From positions 1-33,220 of the forward strand of contig JAPOYD010000176.1 in assembly GCA_026706735.1 (NCBI GenBank): a stretch of 33,220 bases of DNA. Direction: 5' to 3'. Each line of letters starts with the position of its first letter. The first letter of the stretch is position 1. The translations under genes and the position numbers were made by a program. The DNA is from Nitrospinota bacterium (lineage in GTDB: Bacteria > UBA8248). The notes beneath the pieces are model-generated. The model ran no database searches and had not been told where the DNA came from. It was given only the letters and a program-made list of their open reading frames with translations. Below are positions 16,725 through 24,255 of this stretch, one piece after another.

Positions 16725-18344
16725 CTATTGGCATGAATCCCGCCTCCTCGAGCACTCCACCATGTCCATCGAGATAGCCTGATCCGCCTGGATGTTCGTT
16801 TTCGCTCGCTTATCAATCAGCGCATTCATCATCCAGCCCGGAAGTCCCTCGGCGGGACGCTTCATTCCCAACATCGAGGATCCAATGGTCTCTCCGCGCC
16901 GAATATCCCGCTCGGCGACGATGCTGCGCCGCGCGCTGGCTCGCGCGGAGTTTTCCGCCTCGGCGACTCCGAGCGCGCCGTCGCCCAATACGCTTTCGGC
17001 AAGACGAACGTTTCGCAACATTTTCTTCAAATCTTCAGGGTTCATCGAAAAGAAATGCCCTGAACCGCTCAACTTCCGATCCAGCGTGTAGTGTTTCTCG
17101 ATGACCTTCGCACCCAGGGCCACGCCCAGCGCAGGGATGACCATGTGCGCATCCGGCTCCGTATGGTCGGACAAACCGACGATGATGCCGGAATATCGTT
17201 CCTTCAAAGCGCGGATACGCAAAAGGTTCGCGTCCTCGTTCGCAGCCGGATAACTCAAGGTGCAGGCCATGAGGATGAGTTGGTGGTTGCCCGTTGAAAA
17301 AATGATGCCGACCGCACGCTCGATCTCCTCTATCGTCGAGCCGCCGGTCGAAAGAATAACGGGCTTGCCGAAACCGGCCACGCACTTGAGCAATCGGCTG
17401 TCGGGAAGATCGCACGAGGCTATCTTGAAGATCAGCGCGCCCAAATCGTTCAGCATCTCGGCGCTTTCTACGTCGAACGGCGTGGAGAACGTGATGATGC
17501 CCTTCTCGCGGCCGTGTTTGATAAGCGCTTCATACTCGGGCGCGCCGAAGCGATCGAGTTTCCGATAATACTCGATTTGCGGAATCCGCTTTCCCCGCCA
17601 GTAGGTCATCGCCCCTTTGCGCGTCAGACGCTCCGCTTTGTAAGTCTGGAACTTGATCGCATCCGCCCCGGCTTCGGCAGCCAAGCTGATCATCTCCTTG
17701 GCCGTTTCTAATTCACACATGTGATTGCAGGCGGCCTCGGCAATCACGAAGGTGGGATGTCCCTCGCCTATCATCTTGCCTCCGACGGCGATTTCCTTCG
17801 AATGCGGACTCATCTCATGCGCCGCCAGGGCGAAGTCGAATGCAGTGTGAATGTTGATGCAATCATCCTGAGCGATGGAAGAGCGCAGAGGCGGAGCCGC
17901 CGTTAAGGCTTTCATACTCATGATGCGAAGCGCCCCGTTGCGCATGCAATGGCGGTCCACCGTGCACAAATCGTCGATCCGGTTATCTTTGACATACTTC
18001 AACAGAGTATCGAGATCGCTTTTTCTGTTCGGATGATCAGGCTGAATTCCAACGAGGAAAGAAATGTTCTCAAGACCCAATTTCTCTGCGACGTCCCGGT
18101 AGACTTCAACCAGGGGCGCTTCACCACCCAGCTCTTGGCCACGCAGATGAACCATCGCGCCGTTTTCCCCGGCGATTTCGGCAACTTCTTCTGAATCTGT
18201 AGATACGACGATTTTATCCACGCTCTTGAATCTGCCTACGTACCGAATCGCGTGCGCCACCAAAGACAATCCGTCGATTTCCAGCAAATTCTTGTCCGCC
18301 AGGCGGCTCGAATGCCGCTTGGCTGGTATCACGGCGACGATCAC
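16725..18344 (-). CDS. CMP-nonulosonate synthetase-like / N-acetylneuraminate synthase (NeuB) fusion
   Basis: 539 residues from a GTG at 18344, chosen because it overlaps the upstream stop as GTGA, has AGGAG upstream, and places the nucleotide-binding motif IPAKRHSSRLADKNL at residue 6; the frame stays open further upstream inside the previous gene. Residues 1-180 are cytidylyltransferase-like (VVSTDSEEV, RNGALRI, INIHTAFDF). Residues 185-455 are NeuB: IAEAACNH (201-208), AGADAIKFQTYKAERL, STPFD, and metal ligands in GLSDHT (His394) and IEKHYTLDR (His418). Residues 470-530 form the SAF/antifreeze-like domain with RRSIVAERDI and RPAEGLPG. NeuB condenses phosphoenolpyruvate with an N-acyl sugar and the synthetase activates the product with CTP. 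Both steps in one chain is uncommon. Confidence 0.9.
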   Translation of the reverse strand: MIVAVIPAKRHSSRLADKNLLEIDGLSLVAHAIRYVGRFKSVDKIVVSTDSEEVAEIAGENGAMVHLRGQELGGEAPLVEVYRDVAEKLGLENISFLVGIQPDHPNRKSDLDTLLKYVKDNRIDDLCTVDRHCMRNGALRIMSMKALTAAPPLRSSIAQDDCINIHTAFDFALAAHEMSPHSKEIAVGGKMIGEGHPTFVIAEAACNHMCELETAKEMISLAAEAGADAIKFQTYKAERLTRKGAMTYWRGKRIPQIEYYRKLDRFGAPEYEALIKHGREKGIITFSTPFDVESAEMLNDLGALIFKIASCDLPDSRLLKCVAGFGKPVILSTGGSTIEEIERAVGIIFSTGNHQLILMACTLSYPAANEDANLLRIRALKERYSGIIVGLSDHTEPDAHMVIPALGVALGAKVIEKHYTLDRKLSGSGHFFSMNPEDLKKMLRNVRLAESVLGDGALGVAEAENSARASARRSIVAERDIRRGETIGSSMLGMKRPAEGLPGWMMNALIDKRAKTNIQADQAISMDMVECSRRRDSCQ

Positions 18345-19636
18345 CTCCCATCTCCTCTCGTTTTCATGCTTGAAATGACGGGCATGATTTGCCCCGCCTG
18401 CCGAAGGACGATGACTTTCGAATGAGGACCTCTCATCTCCAAGGCTCTCTCCACCGCCGCACCTATTGACTCGGCCCAACTGAATCCCATCCTCTCCGCC
18501 TCTTCGCGACCGATGTGAGGAGAAACCAATACCCCTTTCACGCGCTTGGAGATGATTCTGCCGACGGCAACGAGCGTGTAGGCGAGGAGCTTTTCGCGAA
18601 ATTCACCTGCCTCGACCTTTTGGTAAAGGGCATCGGGGTCCCGGAAACCGAAACGCCTAAAATTCGGGAATTGCGGGGAAATGCCCTCCCGGCAATTCGC
18701 GGCCAGGATAACCACCCCGCCATCACGGCAGACGACGTCCGCCGCACATATGGCCTTGATGGCCTGGCGCAGATCGATGTCGGAGGGATAGGCTTCCGCG
18801 ACGACGACTTCCGCTTTCGCGGCGACCGGCACGCCGTATAGATCCAGGCATCGCCCGCAGCCCTCCTTGTGGGCCGACTCCACGTCTCCGGCTACAGCGT
18901 CATAAATTGTTTCCTCATCCATCATGATCGTGTTGACGATGAAGCGCAGTCCGGCCCGGCGCGCAATGCGAACGAACGCCTTTCTCACCTTGTTGTCGAA
19001 GTTGCCGAGAATTTCGCTCATCTCGTAATCCAGAGCGGCCCAATGGGTCGCTTCTATCGTGGCCTCGCCGCAAATGCCGGGCATCACGCTCTTCGCCCCG
19101 CCCGAGAAACCCGCCGTTGCATGGGGAATGATGCTGCCGACGGATATGAGGAGATCCGCCCCCAGGATTTCCCTGCTCATCAGCACTTCGAAGCCCAACT
19201 CGCTCTTTCCCAATGAAATCAGCCTGGCGGGGTTTTTCCATTCGTGGTTGAGAATCTCAAATCGAGCGGCCAGATCGTCACCGAACTTGCGCCGTATCTC
19301 CTCATCCGTCATGGCGCGGTGTGTGCCCAAGCCAATCAGAATACGGACATTAGAATCGCTGATGCCCGCCTCTGTGAGTTCCTCCAGAATGAGAGGAAGC
19401 ACGCGATGTAAAGGGGTATGGCGCGTATTGTCGTCGGTGACGATCAATACCTTCTCCGCACCTTTGGAAATCTCCCGAAGAGGGGAAGTGCCGATCGGGT
19501 TCCGAATCCGCTCCCTGAGGGCTTCATCGTCAAGGCCTGCGCCTTCATGCAGGGAGGGGCCATAGACGCTCATCAGCCGCCCATCCCCGACTTCGAAGTC
19601 TCCGAACAGTTCGTTCGTCAAGGATACTCTGGCCAT
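18341..19636 (-). CDS. LarA-like nickel-pincer racemase/epimerase family protein
   Basis: 431 residues, the length of LarA. The family pattern is intact: DDNTRHTP (68-75), GLGTHRAMT with His106, IPHATAGFSGGAKSVMPG with His172 and Lys182, and His198 in EATHWA. These align with His108, His174, Lys184 and His200 of Lactobacillus LarA, the residues that hold the nickel-pincer cofactor and act in hydride transfer, so the protein is probably active. Known members racemise or epimerise 2-hydroxy acids. Maturation genes larB, larC and larE are not in the window. It overlaps the upstream gene by 1 bp (TGATG) and the downstream synthase fusion by 4 bp, a translationally coupled position that implies a glycan-related substrate. 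Confidence 0.9.
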   Translation of the reverse strand: MARVSLTNELFGDFEVGDGRLMSVYGPSLHEGAGLDDEALRERIRNPIGTSPLREISKGAEKVLIVTDDNTRHTPLHRVLPLILEELTEAGISDSNVRILIGLGTHRAMTDEEIRRKFGDDLAARFEILNHEWKNPARLISLGKSELGFEVLMSREILGADLLISVGSIIPHATAGFSGGAKSVMPGICGEATIEATHWAALDYEMSEILGNFDNKVRKAFVRIARRAGLRFIVNTIMMDEETIYDAVAGDVESAHKEGCGRCLDLYGVPVAAKAEVVVAEAYPSDIDLRQAIKAICAADVVCRDGGVVILAANCREGISPQFPNFRRFGFRDPDALYQKVEAGEFREKLLAYTLVAVGRIISKRVKGVLVSPHIGREEAERMGFSWAESIGAAVERALEMRGPHSKVIVLRQAGQIMPVISSMKTRGDGR

Positions 19637-21522
19637 CAGCGCATCTCCGCCTCATCGTTTCTCCACAATTCGGAATCGGAAGATGAGAAAATATCCACCC
19701 ATTCCGCTCGCCAATTCTTGCTGCTCCTGTAGTAGCGATGCTTAAACTCGGCGACGGCTTCCCGCGTGCGACCATCCTCCCACCACGAATCAATGTCGGG
19801 CCAGATGGCGTTCAGGTGTCTCGCCGCACTCCTGCCTGATGAATGATGAACGCTCACGCTTGCGAGTTTATTGAAGTAGGGCTTCGAATGATGTGAAATC
19901 CGCCAAGCGTTTTGATGGCCAAAGAAGAGGGTCGGTATGCCCGCCGCCATCGTGAAGGCCGCCGTCGTCCCCGGGCGATCGAGTACGCAAACCCCGCACC
20001 CCGACAGAGCAGGCGAGAGACAACTCGGCATGTATCTCACCAGTTTTCCGCGAAGGATATTTATGTCTGGATATCGCGTCTCGATATAGGTCTGATCATA
20101 GAGGTTGTTCCTTCTCCGTATGTACGGCCTGTACCACAAGGAGGAGCGGAGTGTGTCATCCAAGTTTTCGATGAAACTCGTCTTATCCCGCATGTAGTGC
20201 GCGATGTCTTCGGGAATGCAATCCGCCGCCAGCCATTTCATAAGGGGAGTGAGTTCGGAACTGACCAGAATGATGGCTGAGCCTCGCTCCTTGCGCCGCC
20301 TCATTTTTGAAAGAAAAGGAGAGGATGTCGGAACGGCGTTTATTCGATAATCGGATTGATGTCTCCATCCCCACGACATGAACCGATCAGCCGTCTCATA
20401 CTCCGCAAGTTGATGCCAGGGCGCCGATTCGATGATGCCGTAGTTCCCGCCATGCTGATTGATGACCAGCCTCACAGGGCGATTTTCGAGGAGAGCGGCC
20501 ACGTAAAAGTTCGACTGATCGTCATTGCCCAGATGGCCATAGGCGATGGTGTCCGTCCAGGGCGCCGTCGCCTTTACCTTCATGAAGGCTTTTTTCTCAT
20601 TTTCCAGATAATGATCCGTGAATATTTTCGGCATAGTTTCCGAAACGAGTTCATCCAAAACGCTCAGGAAAATCCCGGCCTCCTCGGTCGTGATATACTG
20701 AATCGATTGGAGTTCTCGAATTATATCTTCTCTGTTGAGATGCGTATTTTCGGTCTCAGGCGTTTTCTGAAACGCTCTTGCAGCCTTTCTCCAGTGTCTT
20801 CTGCCTCGAAACACCATGCGCAAGGACATATAAGCGGCATCCAGTGGGTTAAAGCCATGAACCTTATGAAACTGTACGCATCCTATGTTGGAGGAGAGGA
20901 TGCTCACCCAGCGATACACCTCCATTTTTCTTTCCACTTTTTTGAAAACGGCATAATTTTCCGTTGGTTGTTTACCTGTGGGGTGGTCTGAGGAGAAATA
21001 CAAATCTTCCGGAGCCGGGGCGCCCTCTCGGATCACCCAGCCCCGGGGCTGGAATGCGCGAATAAACCTGCTGAAGATCAACCGGTTCAGTGGATCATCG
21101 ATCATCATCTGGTTGAAATGAGGCGTCGTGATGGATGAGAGTGTCTCTTCGCTCGGTGTGAGATAAACCAGATACGGAACACCGCTCCTGACTCGATTCC
21201 TGATGCGCAAAAACCGCTCGAATGCGCACATAACCAGATTGACGAGCCAGGGCATCAGCAAGATGCGCCAGTAGCGATTCGAATAAGAACGCCCGTGCCT
21301 TGCGTTTTGCCGGGTGCTCAGTCTGGAAAGATAGTATTCACAAACCCTCTCCAGTCTCCTGGAGACGGAGTGAACCTCCTCACTTTCGAGTGGCGGTTCG
21401 ATGCCGTATTTTCGCCATTCCCACCCGAAAAACTGGGACTCCGAGAGTGACCAGGGTCCCAGATGCTCGGCCTGTCGCTCATCCGGTATGGAATCGATTT
21501 TAGTCAGAACAAGTTGTTTCAT
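19636..21522 (-). CDS. LIC12162-family putative transferase
   Basis: 628 residues from ATG 21522 (a GTG at 21543 would add seven). It matches the uncharacterised LIC12162 family found in O-antigen loci of Leptospira and others. Recognisable points are an N-terminal LGPWSLSE, INQHGGNYGI, then a late region RPGTTAAFTMAAGIPTLFFG that resembles the donor-binding end of GT-B transferases. No signal peptide or membrane helix is evident apart from a hydrophobic patch near residues 88-100, so it probably works in the cytoplasm on activated sugars. It is the first gene of the minus-strand glycan operon and shares one base with the LarA-like gene. Function unproven; a glycosyltransferase role is inferred. 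Confidence 0.75.
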   Translation of the reverse strand: MKQLVLTKIDSIPDERQAEHLGPWSLSESQFFGWEWRKYGIEPPLESEEVHSVSRRLERVCEYYLSRLSTRQNARHGRSYSNRYWRILLMPWLVNLVMCAFERFLRIRNRVRSGVPYLVYLTPSEETLSSITTPHFNQMMIDDPLNRLIFSRFIRAFQPRGWVIREGAPAPEDLYFSSDHPTGKQPTENYAVFKKVERKMEVYRWVSILSSNIGCVQFHKVHGFNPLDAAYMSLRMVFRGRRHWRKAARAFQKTPETENTHLNREDIIRELQSIQYITTEEAGIFLSVLDELVSETMPKIFTDHYLENEKKAFMKVKATAPWTDTIAYGHLGNDDQSNFYVAALLENRPVRLVINQHGGNYGIIESAPWHQLAEYETADRFMSWGWRHQSDYRINAVPTSSPFLSKMRRRKERGSAIILVSSELTPLMKWLAADCIPEDIAHYMRDKTSFIENLDDTLRSSLWYRPYIRRRNNLYDQTYIETRYPDINILRGKLVRYMPSCLSPALSGCGVCVLDRPGTTAAFTMAAGIPTLFFGHQNAWRISHHSKPYFNKLASVSVHHSSGRSAARHLNAIWPDIDSWWEDGRTREAVAEFKHRYYRSSKNWRAEWVDIFSSSDSELWRNDEAEMR

Positions 21523-21667
21523 GCGTCGGGCACTTTTCCCCACGCCTCATCGCATACGCATAAGACGTGAACGGAGTAACGGCGCTGATGGCCGTCCCCC
21601 CAAGGCGCGCGTTGTTACACCCTCGCGCCGCCCGACTTGACGGGAAAGAAATCTCGATATTCAGGCT

Positions 21668-21745
21668 TGGCGTCCCCAAGGGGATTCGAACCCCTGTTGC
21701 CGGCGTGAAAGGCCGGTGTCCTGGGCCAGGCTAGACGATGGGGAC
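21668..21745 (-). tRNA. tRNA-Glu (anticodon UUC)
   Basis: On the minus strand the 7-bp acceptor stem GTCCCCA pairs with TGGGGAC. The anticodon stem CCGGC/GCCGG encloses CTTTCAC with anticodon TTC. The T arm has GGTTCGAATCC. The discriminator is G and the CCA end is encoded (21668-21670). D-arm sequence CGTCTAGCCTGGCCCAGGACA is in keeping with tRNA-Glu. It sits between the glycan operon and the EamA gene. Confidence 0.96.
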
Positions 21746-21796
21746 AGGCAAAATCCATGATGGCCGATGGGAGATCCCGAACCATCAAGGGGTCGA

Positions 21797-21825
21797 TTTA
21801 TACTGGTTTTCGCGCCGGAAGTCCA
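21797..21825 (-). promoter_or_regulatory. Probable promoter of tRNA-Glu
   Basis: On the minus strand TGGACT (21825-21820) and TATAAA (21802-21797) are 17 bp apart, with the mature tRNA 5' end 52 bases past the -10 box. It lies just beyond the EamA stop codon. Confidence 0.5.
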
Positions 21826-21840
21826 TCCTGCTCCACTGTT

Positions 21841-22710
21841 TCAAACGCGCAAGACGACGAGTATCACCCCGCTCACGGTGAGAATCGCTCCCGCGGGTAC
21901 GCGCCACGTGATGAATTCGGCTCTCCTGAGGAAAATCACACTGAAAAGCACGGTGAACAAGGGACTTATCTGCACGAGCGGAACCACTCTGAATACCTGG
22001 CCTGTCTGCAAGGCGGAGGTGAAGAGAAAAATTCCCATCCCGGCCGTTAGGCCGCCCAGCAGATACGGCCAAAACGCCTGCCTCACGTCGCCCGCGTCCT
22101 CTTCGCGCATGGTGTAACAGGTGTATGCGCCTACAACGACAAGAGCGGCACTGGCGCCTATCATCGAGGCGGTAAGGGCGCTTGGAAAAGCCACCAGCCC
22201 TTTTTTCCAGGACATGGCTCCAAACCCTGATACAATTGCAGCGATCAAAGGCCACCGGGCGTCCCAGCGGCTCCAGCGTCCTTCCGTCTTTCCCGATACA
22301 AGCAACACGATGCCGCCTACCACGAACAAAACACCCATCAGATGATACCAGGCCGGGTCCTCACCCAGAAAAATGAGCGCGAAAAGAGCGGCGAATATGG
22401 GAGACATCCCCTTAATCGGCGCCGCGCGCGCTACGCCTATCTTGTGGATGCCGATCAGGAAAAAGACAAGGAAAAGGCCCGGGTTGCACAAACCGCCGAT
22501 CATCACCCAGAGATAATGCGCGCCCAACTCTGGAAACGGAGAGTTCAAGAGGAAGATTAGCGGTATAAATAGAACCAGTTCTCCCACAATCGTGATGGTC
22601 GCGCCCATGAAATGGTTAGCGTACTGCAAGCCCTTGCGAATGAATAAATCTGCACAAGTAAAGGACAGTGCCGCGGCCAGAGAGAGAAAAACAAACGGCT
22701 CAATCAGCAA
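21841..22710 (-). CDS. EamA/DMT-superfamily permease
   Basis: 289 residues, ten predicted membrane helices in two EamA repeats. The first repeat ends with IKGMSPIFAALFALIFLGEDP and the second with LVQISPLFTVLFSVIFLRRAE, the typical helix 4 region followed by the acidic or charged turn of each repeat. Family members export or import small metabolites such as amino acids or nucleotide precursors. The start is TTG (22710) with GGAG 9 nt upstream. It follows the M20 amidohydrolase by 66 bp, so export or import of that enzyme's substrate or product is possible; this is inference. Confidence 0.88.
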   Translation of the reverse strand: MLIEPFVFLSLAAALSFTCADLFIRKGLQYANHFMGATITIVGELVLFIPLIFLLNSPFPELGAHYLWVMIGGLCNPGLFLVFFLIGIHKIGVARAAPIKGMSPIFAALFALIFLGEDPAWYHLMGVLFVVGGIVLLVSGKTEGRWSRWDARWPLIAAIVSGFGAMSWKKGLVAFPSALTASMIGASAALVVVGAYTCYTMREEDAGDVRQAFWPYLLGGLTAGMGIFLFTSALQTGQVFRVVPLVQISPLFTVLFSVIFLRRAEFITWRVPAGAILTVSGVILVVLRV

Positions 22711-22776
22711 GGCGGGAATCTCCGCGCGAAAGTCGACGGCCTCAAAGATATATACCTCCGGAGCAATCCGGAAAAT

Positions 22777-24003
22777 CTAGGTGAGATATTTCTCGGAATT
22801 TCCCAGGAACTCGACTACAGCTTGAGCGAAGACGCTCACGCCGACCGGCAGCGCGTCCTCATCCAGGTCGAACAGATCGGAATGGAGTCCGTGCACAAAA
22901 CCTTTTCCGGGGTTCGATATACCCACGCGGAACATCGCGCCAGGCCGTTTCTCCGCCATGTAGGAGAAATCCTCGGCTCCCATTGAAAGCGGCATCTCCT
23001 CCACTTTCTCTGCGCCGAGAACCTGTGCCCCCGCACTTTCAACGAGTGCGGCGGCCGCTTGGTGGTTCACCAGAACAGGATATCCAGGCGTGATTTCCAG
23101 TTCGATCTCTACGTCGAAGGCTTCCGCCACTCCGCGCGCCACCGCCCGCACGCGATCGGCCACCTTCGCTCTGACCATCGAATCGTGCGTACGGATAGTG
23201 CCTGTTATCCTCGCATCGCGCGGCACGATGTTGAACGCAACGCCGGACTCGAATGTCGTGATGGAGAGAACGGCGGCCTCTAAAGGACCGACGTTTCTGC
23301 TCACGATGCTTTGAAGCGCAGTCACCAGATGGCAGGCGGCCAGCAGGGCGTCTTTGGATTTATGAGGATACGCCGCGTGCGAACTTTCGCCTCTCACGTA
23401 AATCTGTAGTCTGTCCCCCGCCGCCAGCGAAGGCCCCGACCGCGTGCCGATATAGCCTGCCGGCATGTCGGGCCACACGTGCGCTGCGATGAGGAGGTCG
23501 ACCCGGGGTTCTTCCAGAACGCCTTCTTCCACCATTCTCTTTCCACCAGCCTTGCCCTCCTCCGCCGGTTGAAAGATGAATTTGACGTTGCCGCCTACAC
23601 CATCGAGCAAGTTTTTATTCTCGGAAAGCAGGCGCGCCGCTCCCAGCAGCATGCTCACGTGGGCGTCATGACCACAGGCGTGCATCTTCCCCGGCCGGCG
23701 GCTCTTGTAGGGCACGTCGTTGGACTCATCGATGGAGAGCGCATCCATATCGGCGCGAATACCGATTGTAGGTCCGGGGCGTCCTGTCTCGAGCAGGCCG
23801 ACAACTCCTGTTTCCGCGATGCCGGCGTGCACGTCGAGCCCGAATCTCTCGAGATTCTCCACGATGAGGCGAGAGGTTTCATGCTCCTCGTAGCCGAGTT
23901 CAGGATTCATGTGAATGGTGCGTCTGGTCTCGGAAAGCCATGGCAGTAGCGCCAAAGAGGCGTCTCTGATCGATTGCGAACTGTCATTGGACTTCATGGA
24001 CAC
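22777..24003 (-). CDS. M20-family amidohydrolase (HipO/IAA-amino-acid hydrolase-like)
   Basis: 408 residues. The M20D metal and catalytic pattern is complete: GIRADMDALSIDE, MHACGHDAHVSM (Cys110, His112), FIFQPAEEGKAGG (Glu148-Glu149), AAHVWPDMPAG (His175) and near the end GAEDFSY and VHGLHSD. Such enzymes remove acyl or amino-acid groups from amide conjugates in the cytoplasm; some cleave hippurate, indole-acetyl amino acids or N-acetyl-diaminopimelate. The frame starts at GTG 24003; the ATG at 23997 (third residue) is as good, with AGGA 9 nt upstream. A gap of 252 bp separates it from the ligase gene, so it may have its own promoter. Confidence 0.92.
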   Translation of the reverse strand: MSMKSNDSSQSIRDASLALLPWLSETRRTIHMNPELGYEEHETSRLIVENLERFGLDVHAGIAETGVVGLLETGRPGPTIGIRADMDALSIDESNDVPYKSRRPGKMHACGHDAHVSMLLGAARLLSENKNLLDGVGGNVKFIFQPAEEGKAGGKRMVEEGVLEEPRVDLLIAAHVWPDMPAGYIGTRSGPSLAAGDRLQIYVRGESSHAAYPHKSKDALLAACHLVTALQSIVSRNVGPLEAAVLSITTFESGVAFNIVPRDARITGTIRTHDSMVRAKVADRVRAVARGVAEAFDVEIELEITPGYPVLVNHQAAAALVESAGAQVLGAEKVEEMPLSMGAEDFSYMAEKRPGAMFRVGISNPGKGFVHGLHSDLFDLDEDALPVGVSVFAQAVVEFLGNSEKYLT

Positions 24004-24062
24004 TATTCCTCATCCCGCCCAGTCGTCTTAAACGAATCCTCATGGAAAAGCTCTGAAGGCAT

Positions 24063-24079
24063 TTGGAAAATGTTTTCAA
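24063..24079. repeat. Imperfect palindrome upstream of M20 gene
   Basis: TTGGAAAATGTTTTCAA has 7-bp arms with one G-T mismatch around a 3-nt centre and lies 60 bp upstream of the M20 start. It could be an operator; no regulator gene is near. Confidence 0.25.
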
Positions 24080-24255
24080 TGAAGGGTAGATATCACAAAC
24101 AAGGGGGATAAACCAATCCGTCGCCCGAACCTGCGTTTTCGGACTTAGACGGCTACCCCGCTCAAGCGAGAATGTTTCGCTCTTCCGTGAGTTTAGTAAA
24201 GAAATAACACCCGCAAAGAAAAACAGTGCACGGAATTATCGCTCGCCCCAGGCAA

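Noticed and set aside
16725-18479. Start of the synthetase/NeuB fusion at 18479
   Set aside because: The extra 45 residues lie inside the LarA-like coding region and have no family match; the GTG at 18344 gives a GTGA overlap, a ribosome site and the expected N-terminus.
21592-21605. GTCCCCCCAAGG resembling the tRNA-Glu 3' end (possible attachment-site duplicate)
   Set aside because: The match is only about a dozen bases with a two-base insertion and lacks the T-arm; too short to claim.
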